Assembly (NCBI GenBank): GCA_009781475.1
Contig: WQYB01000003.1
Location: 25,488-89,487, forward strand
Length of the DNA stretch: 64,000 bases
Source of the DNA: Treponema sp.
GTDB taxonomy: Bacteria; Spirochaetota; Spirochaetia; Treponematales; Breznakiellaceae
Direction of reading: 5' to 3'
The position numbers and the translations under genes were made by a program. Below the pieces are notes generated by a model. The model had not been told where the DNA came from and made no database searches. It saw nothing but the letters and a program-made list of their open reading frames with translations. Within the stretch, counting starts at the first letter, position 1; every line of letters begins with the position of its first letter. This document shows, in pieces, positions 18,031 to 24,960 of this stretch.

Positions 18031-18420
18031 ATGAAAATTTTAGTTGATACAAATATACTTTTTTCCGCATTACTATTTCCAGAATCACGCCCCGCAAAAG
18101 CTCTTTTTCATATTGTTAATAATCATAACCTTGTTTTATGTGATTATATAATTTCTGAACTTAGAGATGTTATTTTACGAAAAAGATCAGACTTGTTAGC
18201 CGATATTGACGAGTTCTTGGTTAAATTGCCATTTGAATTGATTCCAGCACCTTTACAGCCATGTAAATTAATATCAGATCCTAAAGATCATCCTATATTA
18301 AATGCTGCAATTATCGCTGATGTTGATATTATTATAAGTGGAGATAAACATTTTTTAAGTCTAGAAATGGAACATCCAAAGACAATGTCTGTTGCTCAAT
18401 ATTTAGATACAGAAACATAA
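18031..18420 (+). CDS. PIN-domain toxin (VapC-like endoribonuclease)
   Basis: The product is 129 aa. PIN acidic residues are visible at LVDTN (residue 6), SELRDVI, DPKDHPILNAA and IIISGDKHFL. This is the arrangement of Mg-dependent PIN nucleases of the putative-toxin COG1569 type. It is partnered with the AbrB-type antitoxin immediately upstream. It probably cleaves RNA when the antitoxin is degraded. The target is unknown. Confidence 0.87.
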   Translation: MKILVDTNILFSALLFPESRPAKALFHIVNNHNLVLCDYIISELRDVILRKRSDLLADIDEFLVKLPFELIPAPLQPCKLISDPKDHPILNAAIIADVDIIISGDKHFLSLEMEHPKTMSVAQYLDTET

Positions 18421-18430
18421 AAACATATCC

Positions 18431-18505
18431 AGCTTTCATTTTTTCTTTATCTTCATGTTTTTTGATGGATTCTCTGATTGAAACAGCCATTTTCCGGTTT
18501 TTTTC
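18431..18505 (-). pseudogene. Fragment of XRE regulator 3' end (copy B)
   Basis: These 75 bp match the 3' end of the XRE gene (20251-20325) at all but three positions, in the same orientation. The rest of the gene is missing. It directly follows the PIN toxin gene. Confidence 0.85.
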
Positions 18506-18588
18506 TATAGTACCTTATATTTTGCCAGTATTATTTGATTGCTTTTTTTACTGCTAATCAGTATATTAGTAATTAAGGAGAAAATAAT

Positions 18589-18852
18589 ATGTTAAATCAA
18601 ACGATAAAATATACTGCTGTTCTTCCGCAGGATCATGTAAAAGAATTACGAAATATGGCAAATAAAAAGATTATACCATCGGTAAATCAAGGTATTAGGG
18701 TTGCTATTGAAGATTTTTTAAAAACGCGAAACGAAAGTGAATTTAAGTATAATATGGCTGAAGCTTCCAAAGATGAAGCTTTTAATAGAAGAATGACAGA
18801 AACCATGACAGCATTTGAATATTCAGATGCGAAGGTAGATGGTGAATGGTAA
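18589..18852 (+). CDS. Orphan ribbon-helix-helix-type antitoxin
   Basis: The product is 87 aa. The N-terminal beta strand and helices (IKYTAVLPQDHVKELRNMA, VNQGIRVAIEDFL) and the C-terminal EYSDAKVDGEW resemble antitoxins that normally pair with MazF/PemK-type toxins. AAGGAG precedes the ATG. No toxin frame follows: the 135 bp downstream carry only a structured repeat and then the end of a convergent gene. The toxin appears to have been lost. Confidence 0.7.
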   Translation: MLNQTIKYTAVLPQDHVKELRNMANKKIIPSVNQGIRVAIEDFLKTRNESEFKYNMAEASKDEAFNRRMTETMTAFEYSDAKVDGEW

Positions 18853-18897
18853 ATAATATGTAAGGTAATAAGAATTTATTTTAATGTATAAATACCA

Positions 18898-18968
18898 AAG
18901 GTGATAGTTTCACAACAATTGTGAAAGGCAGCCATATGCCGCTGTCAAGTCTTTTCGCTGTTCACCTT
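18898..18968. repeat. Structured repeat element with GCAGCCATATG core
   Basis: An outer AAGGTGA/TCACCTT pair (18898-18904, 18962-18968) encloses a perfect TTTCACAA-CAA-TTGTGAAA hairpin (18908-18926) and the core GCAGCCATATGCCGC (18928-18942). On the opposite strand the core and its AGCGAAAA flank match the element at 62070-62215. It is probably one dispersed family. Confidence 0.65.
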
Positions 18969-18987
18969 ATGTAATTATAAAAGAGTA

Positions 18988-19347
18988 TCAATCAGTTTTA
19001 GTGTCATTATCTACTAGTATTTGCGGAATGTCTCTTTTCGAATAAATAACCCTGTGGATTTCTATTTTTTGTTTATCTATTACATAAAAAATGGAATAAT
19101 TATTTACGTGTAAAACCCGATATTCATACTTTAGATTTTCTGTCGAAGTGTAAATACGGCAACGGAAAGGGTTCTCTGATATTTTCTTGATTTCTTTATC
19201 AATTTTAAAAATCAGGTTTTCCGCTGCACGAGGAGCTTCCAGTTTGTGAGCAATATATTTTATAATTTCTTTTAAGTCATCCAGTGCTAAAGGAAGATAA
19301 TTTGGTTTATACACCTGGCTTTTATTTTGATTTATTTTTGATTTCAT
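18988..19347 (-). CDS. RelE/ParE-family toxin
   Basis: The product is 119 aa with the RelE/ParE fold: YLPLALDDLKEIIKYIAHKL, ENPFRCRIYT, then YRVLHVNNYSIFYVID and IEIHRVIYSKRDI. It would be either an mRNA interferase or a gyrase poison; these cannot be distinguished by sight. Its 5' end overlaps the antitoxin gene by 26 bp, the usual arrangement. It is convergent with the orphan RHH gene. Confidence 0.87.
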   Translation of the reverse strand: MKSKINQNKSQVYKPNYLPLALDDLKEIIKYIAHKLEAPRAAENLIFKIDKEIKKISENPFRCRIYTSTENLKYEYRVLHVNNYSIFYVIDKQKIEIHRVIYSKRDIPQILVDNDTKTD

Positions 19348-19606
19348 TATTTAATTCCAGCATTACTTCATTATGCGTATAACGTTTTTTTGTGGATGCC
19401 GCTTGATATTCAGCTTCTTTAAGTTTATTGTATACTTCGAATTGAAAAAGGTTTTGTTCATATGCTTCTAAACTCATTACTACCATATCACCGCGTCCGT
19501 TTTTTGTTAAATAAACAGGTTCTTTCGTTTCATGAACTGCTTTTGAAATTTCCCTGAATTTATTTCTAAGGTCAGAAACGGGGCGAATTTTTGGTATTAC
19601 AGGCAT
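19322..19606 (-). CDS. Phd/YefM-family antitoxin
   Basis: The product is about 94 aa. The N-terminal Phd/YefM DNA-binding fold is seen in RPVSDLRNKFREISKAVHE, EPVYLTKNGRGDMVVMSLEAYE. I place the start at ATG 19606 because TTGGAGG lies just upstream; the tracked TTG 19618 overlaps that Shine-Dalgarno. It is the antitoxin and likely repressor for the overlapping RelE/ParE toxin. Confidence 0.87.
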   Translation of the reverse strand: MPVIPKIRPVSDLRNKFREISKAVHETKEPVYLTKNGRGDMVVMSLEAYEQNLFQFEVYNKLKEAEYQAASTKKRYTHNEVMLELNNEIKNKSK

Positions 19607-19681
19607 AAATACCTCCAAGAATTATCTATCATAATAATAGCACATATAATGATAAAAAACAAGACATGATTAAGGTATTTA

Positions 19682-19705
19682 CCCTGCCTTCATTTTCTCT
19701 TTATC
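19682..19705 (-). pseudogene. Short fragment of XRE regulator 3' end (copy D)
   Basis: About 24 bp (CTTCATTTTCTCTTTATC core) match the extreme 3' end of the XRE gene region and its downstream flank, with one difference. It lies between the YefM-RelE and HicB modules. It is short enough that chance cannot be fully excluded. Confidence 0.45.
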
Positions 19706-19765
19706 AATTTAGCTTTGATGATTGGTAAAACTTGAAGTGTTATTATTATACTTCAAGCTGATGTT

Positions 19766-20122
19766 TTAAATCATAGCAACTTCTTTTAGTTTTTCACCGA
19801 TTGCTTCATCAATTAATGCATTAATGCTTTTGCCAAATAATTTTGCTTGTTTTGCAAGTATGTAATGACGCTCTCTGCTTGTGCGATAAGTGATACTTCC
19901 TTTGAAATCCTTTACTTTTAACGGTTCTGGAATATTTAAATTTTGTTCAAGACTTGTTGTTATATATGAATGTAAAGCCTCTTTTAAATTTTTTAATACT
20001 TCTTCACGAGTTTGTCCGCATGTCATATTACGTTCAAGTTCAATAATGCTGCCTAAAAAACATTCATCAACATCAGACCATTCAATAATATAGGTATATG
20101 GTAAGTTTAAGTAATAATCCAA
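19766..20122 (-). CDS. hicB: HicB-family antitoxin, probable frameshift at the start
   Basis: The product is 118 aa: an N-terminal HicB partial-RNase-H-like domain (YTYIIEWSDVDECFLGSIIEL, TREEVLKNLKEAL) and a C-terminal ribbon-helix-helix (YRTSRERHYILAKQAK...INALIDEAI). HicB neutralises the HicA RNase and represses its operon. No hicA is visible. The tracked TTG start has no Shine-Dalgarno. The natural start looks like ATG 20138 (ATGAGT then nine A's). With A8 instead of A9 the frame would read MSKKNLDYYLNLPY, the expected N terminus. As written, that ATG is out of frame, so the gene is either inactivated or switched by slippage. Confidence 0.8.
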   Translation of the reverse strand: MDYYLNLPYTYIIEWSDVDECFLGSIIELERNMTCGQTREEVLKNLKEALHSYITTSLEQNLNIPEPLKVKDFKGSITYRTSRERHYILAKQAKLFGKSINALIDEAIGEKLKEVAMI

Positions 20123-20143
20123 ATTTTTTTTTACTCATATTAA

Positions 20144-20173
20144 TATGATAGCAAATATGCTATCATAAGTCAA
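20144..20173 (-). promoter_or_regulatory. hicB promoter with overlapping palindromic operator
   Basis: On the minus strand TTGACT (20173-20168), a 17-nt spacer and TATCAT (20150-20145) form a good promoter. A perfect inverted repeat, TATGATAGCA-AATA-TGCTATCATA in plus-strand reading (20144-20167), spans the spacer and -10 box. That is what an autorepressing antitoxin would bind. The transcript would start at the ATG of 20138. Confidence 0.75.
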
Positions 20174-20244
20174 GGTTTATATACTGTATAGAAGTATTAA
20201 CTACGAATTGTAACAAAAGAAGGAAAAAGTGGAATAAAATCCCC

Positions 20245-20607
20245 CTACCCAGCCTTCATTTTCTCTTTATCTTCATGTTTTTTGATGGATTCTATGATTG
20301 AAACAGCCATTTTCCGGTTTTTTTCGCTTAATTTTGCAGCAATACTTGCAATCTGAAGAGCTTCTAAAGGGTATTCTTGGGGATATACTTTACTTTTTTG
20401 TTTATTTTCTAAGCCAGTTACTAGGTATTCAACAGATACTCCTAATGCTCGGGCAATATTAACCGCATTTTCGACAGATGGGGTATAACTATCTTCTCTT
20501 AAATAACTGTCTATTGTTTGTTTTTTTACTCCTGATAATTTTGCTAAATCTTTTACACGCATATCTACATAAGACAGTTCTGCCTTCAGATTTTCCTTAA
20601 ATCCCAT
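20245..20607 (-). CDS. XRE-family transcriptional regulator
   Basis: The product is 120 aa. A classic helix-turn-helix is present (VKDLAKLSGVKKQTIDSYLR, then PSVENAVNIARALGVSVEYLVTG), with a C-terminal helical tail (KMAVSIIESIKKHEDKEKMKAG). This is a small phage-repressor-like regulator. A 17-bp palindrome (ATTATTAT-G-ATAATAAT) lies just upstream, overlapping its -10, and suggests autoregulation. Its 3' end is duplicated at several places in the neighbouring toxin-antitoxin island. Confidence 0.85.
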   Translation of the reverse strand: MGFKENLKAELSYVDMRVKDLAKLSGVKKQTIDSYLREDSYTPSVENAVNIARALGVSVEYLVTGLENKQKSKVYPQEYPLEALQIASIAAKLSEKNRKMAVSIIESIKKHEDKEKMKAG

Positions 20608-20613
20608 ATCTTA

Positions 20614-20649
20614 ATTATTATGATAATAATCATATTTTGTGCTTGACAA
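20614..20649 (-). promoter_or_regulatory. XRE gene promoter and palindromic operator
   Basis: On the minus strand TTGTCA (20649-20644), an 18-nt spacer and TATCAT (20625-20620) form the promoter. The palindrome ATTATTAT-G-ATAATAAT (20614-20630) covers the -10. The same bases give TTGACA on the plus strand (20643-20648), possibly a divergent -35 for the lipoprotein gene, whose -10 is unclear. Confidence 0.6.
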
Positions 20650-20732
20650 TATTGGTATTCTGATAAATAGTAGTATATTACTATAATAAATGCGTTTTGT
20701 AGAAAATTACTAATTATAGTCCTGGAGGATAT

Positions 20733-21446
20733 ATGTTTAGGAATAAGCTGTTTGGATTTGTAAACCTGTTGATTGGGATTATACTGGTTTTTGGACTGGT
20801 AGGATGTGATGACGGTGGTGGTAGCTTTAATCCGGGTGGAGGGTCTAACCCTGCAGCAACAGTGATTCCTAGTGTTGCTATAAACGTAACAAGTCCTTTA
20901 AAAGGAGAGGTTCCTAATTTAACAGCAACAGGTACTGGTAACTTTACCATTGGTGCTGTTTCATGGAATCCGGGTCATAATCCATTCCAAAGTAGTACAG
21001 TTTATACAGCTTCAGTAACCCTTATAGCAGCAGCTAACCATACATTTACAGGGATTAGCTCGGCAACAATTAATGGAAATACGGCAGTAAGAATCAATAA
21101 CACAGGAAATGCTGTTACTCTTTCTTTTACATTTGCTCCAACTTTAGCAAAAGATATTACAGGAATATCAATTTTATCACAGCCGACTAATTTAACATCA
21201 TATACGCATGGAGATTCACTTAACTTATCAGGACTATTTGTAACAATTAACTACAGTGACAGTACATCAGAAAATGTGGCTTTTGCGAATTTTGGTTCAT
21301 TAGTATCAGCAAGTCCTTCTAATGGTTCACAATTAGTTCGTTCAACTCATAATAGCCAGCCGGTTGTAGTTTCGGTTGGTTCATTTACAGCGAATACGAA
21401 TAATTTAAGTATAAGTCGTAAAAACATTAACAATCAGTGGTTTTAA
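20733..21446 (+). CDS. Ig-like/beta-propeller lipoprotein, fragment 1 of 3 (frameshifted)
   Basis: This 237-aa frame has a signal peptide with lipobox (LVFGLVGCDD), a Gly-rich linker, and Ig-like repeats such as ITGISILSQPTNLTSYTHGDSLNLSG, which resemble bacterial Ig-like domains of surface proteins. It ends at a stop shortly after SRKNINNQWF. In the next frame the sequence continues smoothly (KTLTISGFNITKPFNNSNAVAGFGF), which implies one extra A in the AAAAA run near 21419. GGAGG precedes the ATG. It belongs to one long gene with the next two fragments, a surface lipoprotein of unknown ligand. Confidence 0.75.
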   Translation: MFRNKLFGFVNLLIGIILVFGLVGCDDGGGSFNPGGGSNPAATVIPSVAINVTSPLKGEVPNLTATGTGNFTIGAVSWNPGHNPFQSSTVYTASVTLIAAANHTFTGISSATINGNTAVRINNTGNAVTLSFTFAPTLAKDITGISILSQPTNLTSYTHGDSLNLSGLFVTINYSDSTSENVAFANFGSLVSASPSNGSQLVRSTHNSQPVVVSVGSFTANTNNLSISRKNINNQWF

Positions 21447-21618
21447 TATTACAAAACCATTTAATAATTCAAACGCTGTTGCAGGTTTTGGTTTTCTTGT
21501 ATTTAACGGATTTGCAAACGGTGAAACTGCTAATGTAAGCTCAATTGGTGTAACGGCTACATACGCCGGAATATTAGTTGGAACGAATAATATAACATTT
21601 GGCGGTGGTGGGTTTACC

Positions 21619-22698
21619 ATGACAGGTGGTAATGCAAACCCAGTTAACTACAATATAACTCAACCAACCGAGATAACAGGTTCAATTACACTTTTAACAC
21701 CATCAGCGCCGAACGCACCTACAGTAACAACAGGAAATATTACAACTAATTCTGTTACATTGAATACTCCTAGCGGAACTCTTTCCTATCTTGCTTTAGA
21801 ATACGCTCGAAGCGCACCTAATGGAACAACAGTTGATAATTCTACATGGCAGCCAGGTTTGACATTTACAGGTTTAAATGCAGGTACTAATTATAGATTT
21901 TTTGCAAGGTATATAGCTGATGCACAAAGAAATAATATGTCGATTACAAGTGATTGGTTACATGAAGTAATTGGACATCCAACAGTAATCTGGGCAAGAA
22001 CCAATGCTACAGGAAATGCTGGTATTATTTCTGTAGCTGTTGATAATAATGGAGATGTGTATATTGTAGGGTGGCAAAGAACAGGAATTTATAACTACGG
22101 AGACGGAATAACTTTGACAGGGACTTCATCGTCAAATCCGGTGCTTGTTAAATATAATTCGTCTGGAATAACTCAATGGGCAAAAACTGGTTCAGGAACA
22201 GGAATTGTAGAATTTAATTCTGTAACTGTTGATAATAATGGAGATGTGTATATTGCAGGGTGGCAAGGTGGGGGAATAATAGCAGGAGTTTATAACTACG
22301 GAGATGGAATAACTGCGGAAGTACCAGCAGGAAAAAGAAGTGCAATATTAATTAAATATAATTCGTCTGGAATAACTCAATGGGCAAAACTGGTTCAGGA
22401 ACAAACAGGAATTGAAGGTTCAGAATTTAATTCTGTAGCTGTTGATAATAATGGAAATGTGTATGCTGTAGGGGTTCAAATACATGATGGTTTATTAGTT
22501 AAATTTAATTCTTTTGGAACAGTTCAGTGGGTAAAAACTGTTTCAGGAGAATATTATAATGAATCTATATTTTATTCTGTAGCTGTTGATAATAATGGAA
22601 ATGTGTATGCTGTAGGTCGTTATAGAACAGGAATTGTTAACTTTGGAGACGGAGTAATTTCAACAGGAGATGTTTCAAGACTATCTGCAAATTATTAA
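21619..22698 (+). CDS. Ig-like/beta-propeller lipoprotein, fragment 2 of 3 (frameshifted)
   Basis: The frame is actually open from about 21420 and joins fragment 1 without loss of sense; ATG 21619 is only the first internal Met. It holds a fibronectin type III-like stretch (APNAPTVTTGNITTNSVTL...GLNAGTNYRFFARY). Repeated beta-propeller (SBBP-like) units follow, with the phrases VAVDNNGDVYIVGWQ, YNYGDGITL and VKYNSSGITQWAK. It breaks again near 22670-22697, where the repeat phrase continues in another frame as IIKYSSLGIAQW. Confidence 0.7.
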   Translation: MTGGNANPVNYNITQPTEITGSITLLTPSAPNAPTVTTGNITTNSVTLNTPSGTLSYLALEYARSAPNGTTVDNSTWQPGLTFTGLNAGTNYRFFARYIADAQRNNMSITSDWLHEVIGHPTVIWARTNATGNAGIISVAVDNNGDVYIVGWQRTGIYNYGDGITLTGTSSSNPVLVKYNSSGITQWAKTGSGTGIVEFNSVTVDNNGDVYIAGWQGGGIIAGVYNYGDGITAEVPAGKRSAILIKYNSSGITQWAKLVQEQTGIEGSEFNSVAVDNNGNVYAVGVQIHDGLLVKFNSFGTVQWVKTVSGEYYNESIFYSVAVDNNGNVYAVGRYRTGIVNFGDGVISTGDVSRLSANY

Positions 22699-23086
22699 AT
22701 ACTCTTCGCTTGGAATAGCTCAATGGGTAAAAAATATCCCAGCACTTACCTGGTCTATATCTATTGATAATAATGGAAATGTATATGCTGCTGGGTATAC
22801 AGGATCAGGAGTTGTTAATTTCGGAGATGGAGTAATTGGTATAGGAACATATATATTTGAAAATCCAATATTTATTAAATATAATTCGTCTGGAACAACT
22901 CAGTGGGCAAGAAGTACTACATCAGGGAACATTGGTGCAGGTTTCAATTCTGTAGCTATTGATACTAATGGAAATGTGTATGCAGTGGGAGGAGGGGGAG
23001 GGGATGTACTAAGAGGAACTTTTAGTTTTGGAAATGGAGTAACTGTGACCAGTAGCGGTTTATTGCTTGTTAAGTATGGGGAGTAA
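22670..23086 (+). CDS. Ig-like/beta-propeller lipoprotein, fragment 3 of 3 (frameshifted)
   Basis: This is the C-terminal part of the same gene, with two more propeller units (SIDNNGNVYAAGYTGSG, VAIDTNGNVYAVGGGGGDV) ending in LLVKYGE. Its first residues are an artefact of the frame overlap. The three fragments together would encode about 780 residues. The reading frame is broken twice, so the gene is a pseudogene, is phase-variable, or contains sequencing errors. Confidence 0.7.
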   Translation: MFQDYLQIIKYSSLGIAQWVKNIPALTWSISIDNNGNVYAAGYTGSGVVNFGDGVIGIGTYIFENPIFIKYNSSGTTQWARSTTSGNIGAGFNSVAIDTNGNVYAVGGGGGDVLRGTFSFGNGVTVTSSGLLLVKYGE

Positions 23087-23152
23087 GAATTTATAGTAGT
23101 TTTTGCCGCAGGCGCGTATTTAACAGGTTCCAATTTCTTGTAGTGCCGTAAC

Positions 23153-23165
23153 GGTGACTGACACC
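23153..23165. repeat. GTGAC-n-GACACC dispersed motif (copy 1)
   Basis: GGTGACTGACACC lies 10 bp past the 3' end of the DUF4143 ATPase gene. Related motifs occur at 24533, 41109, 60245 and about 63412. It resembles the short motifs associated with REP-type elements in other genomes. Confidence 0.55.
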
Positions 23166-23174
23166 ATTGAAAGT

Positions 23175-24470
23175 TTACAGAAAAGATGCAGCGTAAAGAG
23201 GTATCGTTTTTTTATTGTTTTCATATCCGAAATTTTTATCCGCTATTTTAATGGCATAGGAAGGTTTATATAGTTGAATATAACGATTTAAACTTTTTGC
23301 CTGAGTATTGTCTGAAGATTTAACTTCTATGGGAATAATTCCGTTTTCGTTTTGTATTATAAAATCAACTTCAGCAATTGCACCGGATATCCAACAATAT
23401 TTTTCGTAGCCGTTTGCTCTTAATTGCTGCCCAACATAGTTTTCTATCATACCGCCTTTAAAATCGTTTAAAGACGGTGCGTTATAAATTATATCCTCGG
23501 GATTTAAAGTTTTTTGAGCACACAACAAACCAATGTCTGACATATAAACTTTGAAGGCATCAGGATTTTTATAATTATTTAATGGCAGCATTATTTTTTC
23601 TGTTAAGTAACATCTGTCAATTAAGCCTGCAAATTCCAGCCATTCCAATGCTCCCTCAAATTCGCTTGAGCGTCCGCCTGATTTAATTAATTTGTATTGA
23701 AATCGTGTATTTGCTTTAAATAACTGCACTGTAAGGTTGTTATAAATACTGCGTGTTTTTCTTGTTTCTATCGGTGTATTGTACTTGCTCATATCGTCAA
23801 GGTAATCAGCAATTATATTGTTTTGGGTTAATCTTATCAATTTAAAATCTTTTGTATCCGTATACTTTGATACAACTTCCGGCATACCTCCTACTACAAG
23901 GTATTGTCTGTAATATTCATTTGCAAGTTTATGATGTACTGCATCCAAAGGTTTATTTTCTGAAAAACAAATTTTAATTTTTTCTACAAGTTCTCTTTCC
24001 TCGAAAGCAAGTAAAAATTCCCGGAAATTCATTGGAAACATATTAAGCCTGTCAACTTTGCCTACGGGGAATGAATATTTTTCCCGATTAACAGAGATGC
24101 CAAGCAAACTGCCGGATGCAACTACATGATATTCAGGAGCAAATTCGCAAAAATATTTTAAGCTTGATAAAGCTCTTTGGCAAAGTTGAACTTCATCAAA
24201 AATTATTAATGTTTTTTCTTTTACTATTTTTTCTCCAGTTAAAATGCCAAGTTTTGGAATAAGTATATCAGGCATAATATCTTCATCAAATAATTTATTT
24301 GCAATTGTACTTGTATCAAAATTTATATGTGCAATATTTTCATAAAATCGCCTGCCAAAATCAAATAATGTATATGTCTTTCCTGTTTGACGCGCTCCCT
24401 GTAAAAGCAGAGGTTTTCTGTATTTATTATTTTTCCATTCAATTAATTGATTGGTTATTGTTCTTTCCAC
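23175..24470 (-). CDS. DUF4143-family P-loop ATPase (copy 1)
   Basis: The product is 431 aa from GTG 24470. An N-terminal AAA-type ATPase has Walker A LLQGARQTGKT and Walker B TLIIFDEVQ, with a sensor segment VASGSLLG. A C-terminal DUF4143 nuclease-like domain ends in AEVDFIIQNENGIIPIEVKSS. Such ATPases are widespread, often in many copies per genome, and of unclear function. I place the start at GTG 24470: AAAGGA lies 8 nt upstream, the product then begins ERTITNQL like the second copy (MLERTITRV), and the tracked ATG 24500 overlaps the -10 box. Confidence 0.87.
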   Translation of the reverse strand: MERTITNQLIEWKNNKYRKPLLLQGARQTGKTYTLFDFGRRFYENIAHINFDTSTIANKLFDEDIMPDILIPKLGILTGEKIVKEKTLIIFDEVQLCQRALSSLKYFCEFAPEYHVVASGSLLGISVNREKYSFPVGKVDRLNMFPMNFREFLLAFEERELVEKIKICFSENKPLDAVHHKLANEYYRQYLVVGGMPEVVSKYTDTKDFKLIRLTQNNIIADYLDDMSKYNTPIETRKTRSIYNNLTVQLFKANTRFQYKLIKSGGRSSEFEGALEWLEFAGLIDRCYLTEKIMLPLNNYKNPDAFKVYMSDIGLLCAQKTLNPEDIIYNAPSLNDFKGGMIENYVGQQLRANGYEKYCWISGAIAEVDFIIQNENGIIPIEVKSSDNTQAKSLNRYIQLYKPSYAIKIADKNFGYENNKKTIPLYAASFL

Positions 24471-24498
24471 ATTAAAAGTCCTTTGATTTAATAAGGAC

Positions 24499-24527
24499 AT
24501 TATGGCATAAAATCACATTAAAGTCAA
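24499..24527 (-). promoter_or_regulatory. Promoter of DUF4143 ATPase copy 1
   Basis: On the minus strand TTGACT (24527-24522), a 17-nt spacer and CATAAT (24504-24499) predict a transcript starting near 24492, about 22 nt before GTG 24470. This decides against the ATG at 24500 as start codon. Confidence 0.65.
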
Positions 24528-24532
24528 GGAGT

Positions 24533-24545
24533 TGTGACCGACACC
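24533..24545. repeat. GTGAC-n-GACACC dispersed motif (copy 2)
   Basis: TGTGACCGACACC is in the same orientation as copy 1. The two copies flank the DUF4143 ATPase gene together with its promoter. Confidence 0.5.
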
Positions 24546-24546
24546 C

Positions 24547-24951
24547 TCATTCACCCATTACACGCACATGAACCTTCCGCGTTCGAGGTCCGTCGTATTC
24601 TGTAAACCAGATTCCCTGCCATGTACCCAATAATAATTTGCCGCCTGTTACAATCAATGTAAGTGAAGGACCTACAAGGCTTGTTTTGGTGTGCGCTGCG
24701 GAATTACCTTCGCCATGACGGAATTCACGGCGGTCAGGTGAAATTAAATCCAGGGCAAAACTTACATCACGCGGAACATCCGGGTCGGCGTTTTCATTTA
24801 TTGTTACCGCAGCGGTTGTGTGAGGAATGAAAACAACGCATATTCCTTCACGCACACTGCTGTTGCTGACCGCTTTTTGTACCTGGTTTGTAATATTAAT
24901 CCAGTCGTTTTGACTGTTTGTTCGGATATTAAATTCTGAAAGCGCTGTCAT
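24547..24951 (-). CDS. yjbQ: YjbQ/UPF0047 family protein
   Basis: The product is 134 aa and spans the whole UPF0047 fold: IPHTTAAVTINENADPDVPRD, HGEGNSAAHTKTSLVG, LGTWQGIWFTEYDGPR. Members are small trimeric proteins. An E. coli homologue has weak thiamine-phosphate synthase activity, and the true role is uncertain. It is the last gene of the 28706-24547 minus-strand unit, 9 nt after the transporter. Confidence 0.9.
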   Translation of the reverse strand: MTALSEFNIRTNSQNDWINITNQVQKAVSNSSVREGICVVFIPHTTAAVTINENADPDVPRDVSFALDLISPDRREFRHGEGNSAAHTKTSLVGPSLTLIVTGGKLLLGTWQGIWFTEYDGPRTRKVHVRVMGE

Positions 24952-24960
24952 AATTATTCC

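Noticed and set aside
20643-20690. Confident plus-strand promoter for the beta-propeller lipoprotein
   Set aside because: TTGACA is present, but no convincing -10 lies 16-18 bp away; the TATAAT at 20682-20687 is too far. The same bases serve better as the minus-strand -35.
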